Source: Phyto melanocephala
Taxonomy: Eukaryota; Arthropoda; Insecta; Diptera; Rhinophoridae
Length of the DNA: 64,000 nt
Assembly (NCBI GenBank): GCA_941918925.1
Contig: OW799237.1
Coordinates: 88,323,015 to 88,387,014, forward strand
Direction of reading: 5' to 3'
Position 1 is the first letter of the stretch, and each line of letters opens with the position of its first letter. Position numbers and translations under genes: made by a program. The notes below the pieces were generated by a model. The model was not told where the DNA came from, made no database searches, and saw only the letters and a list, made by a program, of their open reading frames with translations. Below are positions 12,091-23,720 of this stretch, in pieces.

Positions 12091-12201
12091 CTGAGTGTTG
12101 AAATAATAAAACTGTATAAAAAAATATGAGAAATATTGAAGATTTTGTATTTTAAAGTATTACATTTGAACTCTTTTTAATTTGTATTATATTTTTATAT
12201 T

Positions 12202-12375
12202 AGGCTATAAGTTCTATGTGATAATGACAGAATATCTAGGAAAAGTTAGTTATCCGATACTAGCTGAGTGGAATGCATTTTCGAAACCAGCTACGGTTTC
12301 ATCATCAGCACTCTTTTGATCAGAACTACAAATGTTGTGTGTAAATATCAACTATTTAACTCAGTATTTATTGAA
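12202..12375 (+). repeat. Dispersed repeat, copy 1 of an opposite-strand pair
   Basis: The core GAGTGGAATGCATTTTCGAA, then GGTTTCATCATCAGCACTCT, is matched on the opposite strand by 22075-22205, and similarity extends to TATTTAACTCA. No coding frame or inverted ends are evident. It is an old interspersed family member. Confidence 0.7.
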
Positions 12376-12769
12376 AATTGAAACATAGAAATATTTGTTC
12401 TAATTTATTCATGTCTTTTATATAACATTTAAGATTTTATTTGGACAGTGTCAATTTTGCCAAACTACAGCTGTTTTTATATTGCAACAGAAGGCTCAAT
12501 AATGCATTTTTCTTTATCATACACATTTTGCATCGTTTCGCATTACCTTAATGTCCATTGACTCGTTTTGTATATAAATATATATTATATATTGTAACCC
12601 TAAAGCTAGAAGAAAAGACCTTTTTTCAAGTGAAAACTCTTAAATTTTTTTATGTTTATTCCGATTACGAAAAATTGTGCTCTTTACGAAAGAACAAAGC
12701 GTTATAATTGTGAAAACTTTTTAAAAAAATTTTTAGTATCTGTTTGCTGAAACTTGAAGGAATTTTAAA
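12376..12769. other. Non-coding stretch
   Basis: I see nothing here that I can name. Confidence 0.5.
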
Positions 12770-12774
12770 TCGAG

Positions 12775-13560
12775 AAAGTGCATCTAATATGTCAACCATT
12801 AGAAAAGTTGTCAAACGAATATGAAAAAACTGCATCGATTATGCATAGTTAGACCCCTGTTCATTATCGTTCCTATCGGTCTCTTAAAAACATTGTTGTT
12901 GTGAGCGAGAGTATATCCGAAAATCTGTACAAAATTCAGTCTCAACCAGCAGACCATGGAAAGCGCCGGCAATTCGTTCAATGGTTAATGGAGCAAAGTG
13001 AAGTCAATGCCAATTTAAAAAATATCATATTTTTCGATTAAGCACATTTTCATCTAAATGCCTTTGTTAATACATTAAATGAGAAATCCATGAAAAACAA
13101 GTGCATCCACAATTGTCAATTTTGTTCAGACGAAGTAATTAAGTCTTACTTTTTTTAAGATTAGTGACTATAAATGGCATTCGTTACAGAAAGATGATCA
13201 CAGTGTTTTTGTGACCTCAACTGGCCGATATATAGTTTCCCGCCATACCACGCATAAAGCAATCCATTTATGGCACAACTATTGTCAAAACAAATTTTTC
13301 AAGAAATTCTGATGTCAATCCGTCACCAAGAACATGTGATTTAACATCATGCGTTTTTTTTCCTTTTGGGGTTTTGTGAAATCTCGGGCTTATGTTAATA
13401 TATTAGAAAGCAATTCTTGAGCTTAAAACCTAGATTTAATGTGAGTTATTGCCACATCTTTGTATAGAAGTCATAAACAATATCATGAAGAGATCATTGG
13501 CCTGTCATCAGGTCTGTAAGGATAATTTATCATATATTTTATTCCATACTTAGTCAGAAC
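12775..13560 (+). pseudogene. Mariner-like (IS630-type) transposase remnant
   Basis: This is a heavily decayed copy of the same transposase type as at 30977 and 56987. Recognisable pieces in order are STIRKVVKRI near 12795, KIQSQPADHGKRRQFVQWLM near 12930-12985, and NIIFFD.AHFHLNAFVN near 13023-13070. The last carries the first catalytic aspartate and the family's AHF motif, with a stop where E would be. Further downstream, pieces such as FFPFG near 13350 correspond to the C-terminal third. Stops and frameshifts are frequent, and I could not define TIRs. The protein would normally cut and join element ends at TA sites, and this copy cannot. Confidence 0.65.
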
Positions 13561-13719
13561 ATGTCTTCTTCAAAATCCAAAAAATAAAAATATGAACTAT
13601 TTAAAAAAAAATAATTGTTTTGGCTTCAAAATTAAAAAGTGCATTCTTACTGAGACGTTATATCAAATATATTTTTAAGGACATTTTTTTAAATAATTAA
13701 GTTTATAAGTTTGGCTTTA

Positions 13720-14191
13720 CCCCCCGACCACACGAGCAATATGTTTGGCAATTATTGCCACAGCAATTGTCAAATTCTATTGGCAACACAAGATATTAAC
13801 GTGTGGATCCCATGAATATGTATTAGAACACATATTCAGCAATAAATGTTAGAATATATTGCTGAACAATAACCTTTTAACACAAGCTGTCAAATTCAAT
13901 TGCAAACAAATAAAATATAACAACACTAATGCATAAGAGAACGTCGCAGAAAAAAAGAAAACAAAATATTAAAATTAACATTGTTATAAAAAAATTTAAG
14001 TCTTTTAATTATATATAAATATAATATGGCAAAAGAATCATTTTAATCAAGTGCCTTTAGTGAATTTTTTTTTTCGTATATTTTTTGTAAAATTTTTAAT
14101 TATAGATCAAAATTTTTAATTTTATGTTTTATAAATATTTACGTGTTCACCACCTAGAGATATAAGCTTGAACATTGGTTGTGGTCGGGGC
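13720..14191. mobile_element. MITE with CCCCGACCAC inverted ends and TTA duplication
   Basis: The left end, CCCCCCGACCACACGAGC, is inverted at the right end as GTTGTGGTCGGGGC. TTA lies immediately outside on both sides (13717-13719 and 14192-14194), as expected for PIF/Harbinger-derived MITEs. The interior is AT-rich without coding capacity. It appears to sit inside an older DINE-like copy that resumes at 14192. Confidence 0.6.
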
Positions 14192-14576
14192 TTAAGTTTG
14201 TAATTTTCGACCCTATAAAACATATAAAAAATATGTCCGTACATATGTATGTATACTTAATGCTCTTAAAAGCAGGAGTCGATTAGATTATGTGTATGTT
14301 TGAATCATGTTCTTGAAGCCTAAAGATGTTCTGCGGAATAACAAGTAATTAAAACATCAAATATATTTGAAAGAAATTTGCTATTAAAAATCACAACTAA
14401 TTGTCCAATAACCACTCTTAACTATTTCTGTTTTTGTATACGTAAATTATTCACACAAATATATATTGCGAGATCACGTTGAATATAACATATTCAAAAA
14501 ATACACTTATAACTGAATTCCTCCATAATAATATAGAGTGTATAAGATTCGGCACAACCAAACAAACTCCTGTTTG
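14192..14576 (+). mobile_element. Degenerate DINE-1-like copy
   Basis: The conserved landmarks remain but are mutated: GTTTGTAATTTTCGACCCTA, then GGAGTCGATTAGAT, then a 3' end GTGTATAAGATTCGGCACAA with a broken hairpin. Confidence 0.6.
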
Positions 14577-15055
14577 TTTATTTTGTGTTGATTATGTGTA
14601 TGATAAATAAGAAAGAAATTTTAATGGCATTTTGACAACAAACTTGAATAACAAGGATCATCGCTAAATATTATCAACACAATAATAATAATTTTGCTTG
14701 CACACACACACACACTGATTTAAGTAAATATTTTTATTAAAATTTTTTTTAAATTATGCAAGCATAATTTAAACCGACACGCCGATGTGCTTAAAAATCC
14801 CGTTTGTATGTTTGTGTCTTTTTAACATTCACCCGCCCAAAGAACATTACATACGCAAGTGCCCGAAGGACACCTAGATGTGTTTCGGGCCATGAGGCAA
14901 ATAAAGTAAAACTGTGATGTGTTTCTAACACTTTCTGGTATAAATAAAAAAATAATCACTGATAATTATGATGACGATTATTGATAAATAAAATTCAGAA
15001 ATCCAACCGGGTTTTTAAAGTTTCTCTATAAGTTACGCACAAATTCCTAAAACCC
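14577..15055. other. Non-coding stretch with a short CA run
   Basis: A (CA)n run is at 14700-14715. Nothing else is recognisable before the LINE fragment. Confidence 0.45.
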
Positions 15056-15217
15056 AAATACTGATATCATTGCATTTATCAGGTCGTAATCAATCCGTAT
15101 TTGCTTCAAAATTTTTGCCCGTCATAAAAGGAGTACCGCAGGGGTCAATACTAGGTCCTTTGCTTTTTACCATATGTATATGTTAACGACTTTCCAGAAC
15201 AACTAGAGTATTGTAAT

Positions 15218-16474
15218 TAGGGTTTAGGAACCGGGAATTCCCGGGAATGAACCACTTAGTATTCCCGGAAAAATTTTGCTCTTATTCCCGGGAAAACGGG
15301 AAATAAAAAATATGTAGTATATTAGGCAATATATTTAATTTTATTTTTAATTTCTTATCTGTTTTGGTAAATTTAAAGAATATTTGAATAAAAAGTAAGG
15401 TTTTTAATTTATTAGCATTTTTTGTTTGTTAAGTATTTACAACTTTTCTCAAATACGACTATGTAAAAGAAAAACAAACATCATCGGTCAAAAATATTTC
15501 ACGCCAAAGTTAACGACTTTCTGGAATTATTTTTAATTAGTGCTTATAAATTTCAAGTGAATTAATTATATACATACATACATACACAAATAATTGTTTT
15601 CTTGTATAAAAATGTTTTTTATAACAACCGTAAAACCAGCAGTAGTTTCCGTGGTTCATTTTTATAAATATAATCGTATGTACAAATTGTTTTTAAAAGT
15701 GGTCACAGAATTTGTAAGTATAATTTTTTTCATTTATGATTGAATTTTTCTAATAATACTTTTTTTAAAATTCACTTTGTTTAGAAGCAAAATGTCTACT
15801 ATTTTCAAAAAGTAGACAACGCAGCACAATGTAATATTTTCCCGAAAAGGTTAATATTTAAGGGCGGTAGTACTAGTGGCCTCATACGGAACCTTCTTTT
15901 GGTCCATAAAATAAAATTTCAAAACGATTCTTCAACACTTGCACCAAATAAAAAAATAATTCCACCATTAAAAGTTTTTTAGACATCAAACATTACCAGA
16001 AATTGTTTCAAAATTGGCAGCAGTCGATGGAATATCTGTTCGAACAATTACACAAAGTTCTTTTATTCGTCAAAGTTTTTTCAGTAAAAATATGACGTTA
16101 CCAACGCCGTTAAAAATACGATGGTGAAAACAATATCGAGTCAAATTTGCGCCAATTTGAGGTTTGCTCTTGTATAAGACGAGTGGAGTAGTGTTGCCCA
16201 AAAAAGATATCTGCTACATGGCAATAATTATTTTTATAATTTGGGTTAAGTTTATATTTCCGGAAGATGTAATACTGACACAATAAGGACTCTAATGGAA
16301 AATAAACTACTACTAAAACAATGAATTATTAACCAAATCGTGATGTTAAAGTTCACAAACATTATTTATTTTAAAAGAAATATTATTTTCGGGAATCCCG
16401 GGAATTCCCGGGAAGACGATTTTTTAATTCCCGTTTCCCGGGAATATAAACAGACCGGGAAATCCCAAACCCTA
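15218..16474 (+). mobile_element. hAT-family element inserted in a LINE
   Basis: Terminal inverted repeats TAGGGTTTAGGA (left) and TAGGGTTTGGGA (right, other strand) are flanked by a perfect 8-bp duplication, ATTGTAAT (15210-15217 and 16475-16482). Just inside each end are clusters of CCCGGGAATTCCCGGG-type palindromes. The interior carries a decayed BED finger and part of a transposase. The 8-bp duplication plus BED finger makes hAT secure. Confidence 0.92.
15800..16140 (+). pseudogene. hAT transposase remnant with BED zinc finger
   Basis: From 15806 the frame reads FQKVDNAAQCNIFPKRLIFK, then GGSTSGLIRNLLLVHKIK. This is a BED-type finger in which the second cysteine of CxxC is now phenylalanine. 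A second segment from about 15985 reads LPEIVSKLAAVDGISVRTIT, then FIRQSFFSKN and LPTP, the region that follows the BED finger in hAT transposases. The RNase H-like catalytic and dimerisation domains are missing, as expected for a 1.26-kb deletion derivative. It is non-functional. Confidence 0.8.
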
Positions 16475-17554
16475 ATTGTAATGTTCATATGTATGCTGAT
16501 TATGTACAACTTTATATCAGTAGTAACTTTAATGATTTAAACAGAAGCATTGAGAAATTAAATATGGACCTAGCACGAATCTCTAACTGGGCAAAGTGGT
16601 TAATAATTTAAAACAAAACAAGTATATTATCCCATGAACCGATAATAATGCGTGGTGGTAAAAGAATCGATATTGTAAAAACAGCAAAGAATCTAGGAAA
16701 AATTTTTAATCGTTTCCTTACTTGGTCAGATCACATAAACGTTGTTACAGATAAAACGTATTCAGTGTTACGAGCATTATGGAATACAATAAATATTACT
16801 CCACTCAAAATTCGTATCTTACTTGCAAAAACATATCTATTACCAACTTTACTTAATGGATGTGAAATATATGCAAACTGTAATTCTTGTTGTAGTTGTA
16901 GAAGGCTTATATACACTTTCAACTCTATATTGAGATATGTATTCAATCTGGGAAAGTATGATCATATTTCTCAGTACTCGAGAAGACTCTATGGCGTAAC
17001 TCTAGTGAAACTTTTAAAAATCAGAACATTGATTTTTTTACATAAAATCATTAACACATGTCATCCAACGTATTTATTTGAGCGAATCTCGTTTATACTC
17101 TCTGAGAGAAGAAATTATATTGTCAAAATTACAATTTTATGTTCATGCAGTCTGTCTTTGGTATTCACTTCCCTCAAATATTAAATTTATAGGCAACGCT
17201 TAGCAGTTTAAGAAAGAAATTTTTAAATTTTATTCTACGAGTATAATTTAATTTTTCATTTGCCTCATTATCACTATATTGTTTGTATTTGATTTTTAAC
17301 TATTGTTATTAACTTTAATTTAAAAATTTTTTTTTAATTTTTTTATTTTGTTTTTAATTTTTATTTTTGAATTGTTTTCTTTTTAAATTGAATTATATAT
17401 TTATACATTTTAAAAATCCATTACTTTAATTATAAGATTTTTAATCTTGTTGTTTTGAAAGGCAAACAAATATAAATAAATAAAATAAAATATAAAATAT
17501 TAATTTCAAATAGTGGTATTAAAAATTAATAAATTTCTACTTATTCTGTACTAA

Positions 17555-17867
17555 AGGCCATGACTGACTATCCTACAAAGTCGTGCGATTAAGTCAAATA
17601 AAAATCTGATAGTTTTCTGTCCTACATGAAAAAATCGCAACAAAATGTGTTATTGGATGCCACACTGTCATACTTGCTTAGAAAAAGCAACGCTGATCGC
17701 ACAGAAACTATTATTTTATGAAAATTTCCAAAAGATTATCAAATCGGACACACTTGCCAAAAAATCTGTCACACATGTGCACTTTGTGTCCACACTATCA
17801 CACTTTCTGAACACACATAAAATTTTTGAAATATCGAACGACTAAATCTGATAGTCAGTCATGGCCT
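17555..17867. mobile_element. 313-bp MITE with AGGCCATGACTGACTATC ends
   Basis: The first 18 bases, AGGCCATGACTGACTATC, are perfectly inverted at the right end, and imperfect complementarity continues to about 35 bases. TAA flanks both sides (17552-17554 and 17868-17870), pointing to a PIF/Harbinger-type target. The open frame inside is chance. Confidence 0.85.
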
Positions 17868-20551
17868 TAAGTAATATCTAAGCGAAGTAACACTAAATAG
17901 AGTTACTAATGCCAATATAAAGAGAAACAATGCTTGTTCTTAGCAATATTCAAAATTGCGCGCTGTACCAATTTGAATCTAATATTGTAGCTTCCTTTAT
18001 TGTAATGTAGGCCTAGTGAATAAAGCTGATATGTTCTTATACATACATATTTTTTAAGATATGGAATAGAATCAAAAAATCCAGATTGTTATAATTAAGG
18101 ACTAAAAAATTTTCATGTCTTATACCTAGTGGTGACTATACTCGGCACACCATAATAACTAAAGCTTAAGTATCCTCGAGAGTATTTATTTTGCTCATTA
18201 TTAATTTAATTATTAAAAAATACTAATAAAAAATTGTATCTGTGGTAGAAACTAATTTATAATCTCATGCCGAACAGCGTCTAAAAATATGACTTCGTTA
18301 CATAAATATTAAGAGAAACAGGTATTTTGTTTTTATGACAAAAGCCAAAATGAAAAGCAAACCAGTGCATTGAAACCATAGTTTTGAGTACATTTTTTCA
18401 CAAAACCCAGCTAAAAACAGTAACAAGAAAAATAATTTGAAAAAAAACTTATTAAATAATGCATTGCATGTCTAACTATATTGTCATCTCGAACTAGTGG
18501 AAAATACAGCAATGGGAATAATTTTTACTTAAATGTATCTACGCTAACAGTGTGACTTAAAAAGTATATTTTTTTTTGTCTTTTTTTTTGAGCTGCCATG
18601 CAACGCTGGCTTCACAGATAATTTCAGTGCCAAAACCAACTTAAACAAGTGCGGCCGTAACATATAACTTAAAGGCGCTTTAAGTAACAAATTTTACTAA
18701 AAAAAGTTAGAAAAAAACACACAAAAATTAATTAACAAAGTGCGTTTTTAGTTAATAATTTTTTTTATATTTTTTTCTAAAGCTGTCCCAAACCACCTAT
18801 TAAAATAAATTGGACAATTAGATGCGAAAAGAAAATAGAAATAGTAATTAATTGGTTTGTCCACTACTCAAATATTCATTGTTATTAGTTCACACTTGTA
18901 CACAAAACTGTGTTTGAACAAAAAATAAATAAAAAAACTAATAAAAAAGGTGGTAAAATAAATTTACTTTAACTAAACATCAAAAAAGCGCTGCTAATTA
19001 ATAAACAATTTAACACTTTTCTTTTATACAACTTATTGTTGTTTTTACATGTTTAATGTTGTAAAGTTTTATACCATTTAGTGTTTTCATTTGTTGCTTT
19101 TATATATTTAATTTTTATCTGAAATTTCTCTTGAAATTTAAATCGTTTTGTTATGTGCTTAAAAACCAGTATTAAATGCCGGCAATAAAAGTGTTTTGTT
19201 TTAACTTGAAATTTTAACTACAACTATACTTTCAAATCAAGTTATATAATACATACGTATATATTCCAAAGTGTTAAAAATAATGTTTTAAATGGAATTT
19301 TGTTTTGGAAAGAGGAATTGATATCATAAAATTTTTTAGTTAAATTTAGATTATTCAGAATTACTAATTTAACTGATTGGCATTAATTTATGATGTGCTA
19401 GCATAAATTTTTCAATTTCGAACTTATTAATTACTAATAAAAGATGTAAAAAAACTTGTTTAATATAAAAACATCAAAAGTACTTCAATTTTAACAATGT
19501 TCGAAAATTCGAACTTATGTTCGAAAATTTTCGAATTAGTACAATAAATAATTTTTAAAATATTAACATAACTACTGAATTTTTAAGCCCAAAATTTTTA
19601 AGAAATATTTGTTTAGTCAAAAATTTTGCACTATTTTCTTATTAGAAACTCTAAAAAAAATAAAAAAAATTCCTCATTCATTTAAACTGACTAATTTAAA
19701 TTTCCATACAAAGATTTTTTAGTAAAAGAAATAAATGAAAAATTAAAAGCACAATAACCAATTCTAAATAGTAGTTTTAGATAAATATATTTATTTATTA
19801 TGAGTATAAAAGCTTTTTCAAACATGTTATCAAATACATACATTTATTGAAGAATCAATAAAAATCATCTGAACCGACATTTTAGCAATTCGAAAATTAA
19901 AAAAATTTTAAATTTTACAAAGTTGGTGAATAAACTTTAAATCTTTTTTATATGTTCGAAAAATCGAACTTAAGCTAAACTTAGACAAGCCGTAACCTAT
20001 AGTCAAATACATTGTTGCCCATAAGTTTGGTTCCAACAGCTGTTTTGTATGGTTATGTCAAGTCATTAGATTTGAAAACATAATTTCTGGATTTTTTTAG
20101 TTAAAGCTTAGAAAAAAAAAACAAATTATTTAACACTAATTTTATAAATTATGTAAAACATATCGAATTCCGAACATTGAAAACATATAACGAATTTTTA
20201 TTAGGCAAATGAAAACACTACCTAAACTATTAAACAGCAAAAATTTTAATTTAAATGCATGGTAAAAGCAATCAAATTTTATTACATTTTTATATTTCCA
20301 AAAAATACGTGCTCTTTACATTCCCATTAAATTTGACCAATTTTATTTTTGTTATAAAAAAAAATAACCAAAAAAGTTATTATTGCAAAAAACAAACAAC
20401 AAGAAATAAATTTATTTGAATCATAAAAAATCATTACAATATTTATGTATTTTGCAAAACAAAAAACAAAAACAAATTACTACTAAAACTGTAAATAATG
20501 AAAGAAAAAACTTAAATGATTTTTTTGGTCACTGACAGTTTTATTTTGGTA
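17868..20551. other. AT-rich probable intron
   Basis: No gene or bounded element is visible in this 2.7 kb. Short repeats of TTCGAAAATTCGAACTTA occur near 19500 and 19955 but have no boundaries. Confidence 0.5.
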
Positions 20552-20715
20552 TAGTGGTTCCCAACCTCCAGTTCGATTTGTGATAAACTTTTAATTCATA
20601 CAAAATTTTCGATTGATTTGTAATATTCGATTTATAAAAAACCATTTAAAAAGTTTTTCTTTCTTTAAAACCTTAAAAATAAATAATTTTCAGTGAAAAA
20701 GTTTGGGAAGTACTG
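20552..20715. mobile_element. Small hAT-like MITE
   Basis: The ends TAGTGGTTCCCAACC and (other strand) CAGTACTTCCCAAACT form a short inverted repeat of the common CAGTGGTTCCCAA hAT-MITE type. An 8-bp duplication is not recognisable, so the insertion is old or the ends are misplaced by a few bases. Confidence 0.55.
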
Positions 20716-22074
20716 TATCAAATATTTATATTTCTATATACGTTTTCTTTTATTTATTTGAACGCTATAATGTTTATTATTTATTAGCAGTGGCCAATCT
20801 TATTTATTTAAAGTTTATTTATTTATTTATTTTGCTTGTAAACTTTATTGTGTGTACGAACACAACGTCGGTACCATATCAATACTTGTCATACACCAAA
20901 AGTTTAATATTTAATACCGGTATATGCTGTATTACAAGCAGATATTTTAAAACACAAAATCACACCAGTGCTCGTTACGCGTAACACTGTGCAACTTTGT
21001 GCTATTGTAACAAGTTGTATTTCATTTCACACTATGTACAGTATCATGCAATTTTAATGCTGCAAACATTTTGAGTTGAAACTTTAATAAAAAAAATTGA
21101 AGACTTTTTTGTAAACTTACTTTTTGATGTGTTATAGCTTGATATCTTTATCGCAATTACATTTAAATTTAAGAATGCATATTATGATTTAACTATTGTT
21201 TCAAAACAATATTTAAATTACTACCTTTGACGTTTCCAAAATTACTTTTGAAGTATTTAAAATCAATTGACTTATTAAAAAATCATAAAAAAAAAATTGA
21301 AAAAATCTTAATGTAACTTGTATTAGAAATACATAGTGGTCTCAATTTTTACATATGCATACATACATAATTCTTAGCACAAAACACTTACTTAAACCCT
21401 CATCATGATTATTTTCTGCTTCTCATTCACGAAACTCAATTTTGTGACATTTTTAATAAATTTAATATAATACCGAATGCTTTTTTGTTAAGATTGTAGT
21501 CTGTTTCATTCAAAATTTACACAACTTTTAATTTTCTAAAGTTTTTCATTTATTTATTGCAATTTAGTTTCTTGCAATGAGAATAATTTAGTGAAAAAAA
21601 CAAAATGCTAAAATATATACTCTTAACTCCGAAAGTTTAAACAAAAAAAAGTTTTTACAACAAAAATTCACACAATCGTTGTTATGTGTATACGTAGGTT
21701 TATTGCAATTAAATAGATATTGCGATTATAAAACTTACAGGTTAAAGCACAGATTGATTACACAAAATATTTACTCTTTATTGCTGCCGGCTGAGAAATA
21801 TGTCACTGCAACGACTACTTTGTGCTTTCTGACTAAACAAAAACATGTATGATTAAAAAAAGTTGTGAGTATCACAACCAACAAAAGCTTTCATTACCAT
21901 CAGACTGATGGTTTAAAGCAACACTATAAAAATGTGATAATTACAAGAATAACAAAAAGGGGAAAAGCTCAAGTTTGGTAAATTTTGTTCTCAATCATTA
22001 CATCAAAAAAATATGAATTTGTATGTGAAGTTTAATTTACAAAATCAATTTTCACATAAACTTGTGAGTTAAAT
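20716..22074. other. Non-coding stretch
   Basis: I see nothing here that I can name. The open frame near 20703-20984 is low-complexity and without recognisable domains. Confidence 0.45.
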
Positions 22075-22205
22075 AGATTCAACACTAAGACATTCCGATC
22101 AAAGAGTGCTGATGATGAAACCATTGCTGAATTCGAAAATGTATTCCACTCGGCTGGTGTCGGGACTAAAACTTACTTTTCCAGTATATTCTTTCATTAT
22201 CACAG
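22075..22205 (-). repeat. Dispersed repeat, copy 2 (inverse of 12202-12375)
   Basis: The plus strand reads AGAGTGCTGATGATGAAACC, then TTCGAAAATGTATTCCACTC, the reverse complement of the core at 12202-12375 with scattered mismatches. Confidence 0.7.
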
Positions 22206-22734
22206 ATAAAAAAATGTATTTAATCATATTTTGTTAATCAGCACTTCATTTCTTGAGCACTAAACAAAACAAGTAAAAATCTTATTACGATAACTACAAT
22301 TGCAATTAAGACGAACGTGTTAATAAAGCATATATTTCAATAACCTTTTTCATGTTAAAAAGATTACAAATATGAAGGATAATATTTAACACAATTTCTA
22401 ATTTCTTTTAATTTTCCTTACGTTACAAAATGTAACAAAAAAAACTAACTACAATCTCTAACCGATAAATGTTAATACTTCAAAATAAGTCACTACTAAA
22501 AGTTTAAAAAATAATAATAAAAATACAACCGCTAAAAGTTTTAATTCAAAAACAATTTATTATTAAACATGTTAGTGCAATGATATTAAATTGCTCGGTA
22601 CTGTACATACAAACAGACTTATGTGCTATACAATTGTTTTATTAAATGTAAAGTCATCTGGTTGCACATACAAACAAATATACGTACACATGTTAGCTGC
22701 TGCTGCACTGCTGTTTAGTTATTGAAATTCAAAC

Positions 22735-22791
22735 ATGTTATCACGTCGCGGCTTATATGATGTGGAGCAATCAACTCGTCGTTATGCAAAG
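22735..22791 (+). CDS. Candidate short first exon (possibly of the Epac gene)
   Basis: An ATG is followed by 19 codons (MLSRRGLYDVEQSTRRYAK) ending exactly at a GTAACA donor in phase 0. The only confident downstream exon on this strand, at 36090, begins in phase 0, so the two could be joined. No other coding sequence is seen near it. Against it: a second frame through the same stretch is also open, GTAACA is a weak donor, and I know no homologue of this peptide. If real, it would give an isoform that starts within or just before the first cyclic-nucleotide domain. The link to Epac is inference. Confidence 0.3.
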
Positions 22792-23365
22792 GTAACAACA
22801 ACAACAACAACAATAGAAATAAAACAATAATCAACAAACAATTTCATTATAGCATATATTTTTACTTTTCCTACAGTAAAACAATTACTTTTTTTAAACA
22901 AATTTTCTTTTCATCCAGAGTACAAGTGTGTGTGTGTGTTTGCACAAAAATGTATTGTCATTAAAATATTAAAATTAATTGCAAAAACTGTTATTTATTA
23001 TAAAAGAAAGCACACACACACACTCACAATTCGTTATACTATTAGGGAAATTGTATGGTTTTAATAATGATCAATTTAAAATTATCACAATGAAAAGATT
23101 ATTTAATTATGAAAACATATTTACACTTAAATAAATTAATGTTCATGGTTTGTTAATAGAAAATGTGTCAAATTTGTAAAAATAAATAATATAAATTGGT
23201 CGTACATTTTAATTTGATATTTTTCCAGATTTTCATTAATTTTTGCTTATAATAAATTTTTAAAAGTATTATTTGAAATATCTTTTCAAAATTAGGAATA
23301 TAAAATTTTTTAGCTCCTAAAAACCGGCAACATTCTTCAAAATTATTTATTACAGTATGTTTATA
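22792..23365. other. Non-coding stretch with simple repeats
   Basis: A (CAA)n run at 22796-22813, GT and CA runs near 22927 and 23013, otherwise AT-rich sequence with no gene. Confidence 0.5.
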
Positions 23366-23367
23366 TG

Positions 23368-23720
23368 GTAGGTGTTTTTTTAAACGAACAGATCTTTAAA
23401 TTAACTACATTGTTCTCTGTGACAGTTATCAGTTCTCGGTTGATTGAGGTTAGTTTGGTTAGTTAATTTATCATGAATAGACTAACGCAAATTGTATTTT
23501 TTTTTTTAAATTGCTATAAAAATCACCCGATAAAGTACACATTTAGTTAAATGTTTATAAGAATTGATATATTTGACGGATTGATTATCATTAAGCAATT
23601 GTCAGAACAACATTCTATCCGAAAAAACTCACTGTTTTGTGCACTTTTAGGGCCAGTGGAATTATAGTGGCTAATAACGACATTCAACCATAATCGAAAT
23701 CGTACTTGAATGCCTTCACT
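23368..23720 (+). mobile_element. Possible mariner-like 5' remnant
   Basis: GTAGGTGTTTTTTTAAACG near 23368, followed about 100 bases later by ATGAATAGACTAACGCAAAT, resembles the 5' end and transposase start of IS630/mariner-type fly elements. The downstream frame is broken at once. This is weak and rests on recollection of the 5' leader and start-codon region only. Confidence 0.3.

Larger units (their letters stand above)
9018..12097. mobile_element. 3.08-kb TIR DNA element carrying a SAM-like gene
   Basis: The ends are inverted: CACTGAGAAAAAAAGTGCGC at 9018, and on the other strand CACTCAGAAAAGAAACACTT ending at 12097. The flanking bases are TT on both sides (9016-9017 and 12098-12099), compatible with a 2-bp target duplication. 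Both subterminal zones (about 9040-9800 and 11755-12090) are filled with imperfect palindromes of the type AAAGTGTTCACTTT or AAAGTGTTAACTTT. The interior holds one multi-exon gene (9824-11626) and no recognisable transposase. CACT-type ends with a 2-bp duplication recall CACTA-like or Chapaev-like elements, but the gene content does not. Superfamily is undetermined. Confidence 0.75.
15060..17510 (+). pseudogene. 5'-truncated non-LTR retrotransposon (RT pseudogene), split by a hAT element
   Basis: Reverse-transcriptase motifs are clear: LSGRNQSVFASKFLPVIKG, then VPQGSILGPLLF at 15130-15168, then after a small frameshift YVNDFPEQLEYCN up to 15217. Beyond the hAT insertion the frame resumes with VHMYADYVQLYISSN. 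The catalytic YADD is YADY at 16492-16503, so the enzyme would be dead even without the stops. A long frame at 16648-17184 carries the region after the RT palm (LGKIFNRFLTWSDHI, RYVFNLGKYDHISQYS). The end at about 17470-17510 is rich in AAATAAA, as in LINE tails. The family is Jockey/CR1-like by motif style, and I cannot place it further. The 5' boundary is approximate. Confidence 0.8.
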
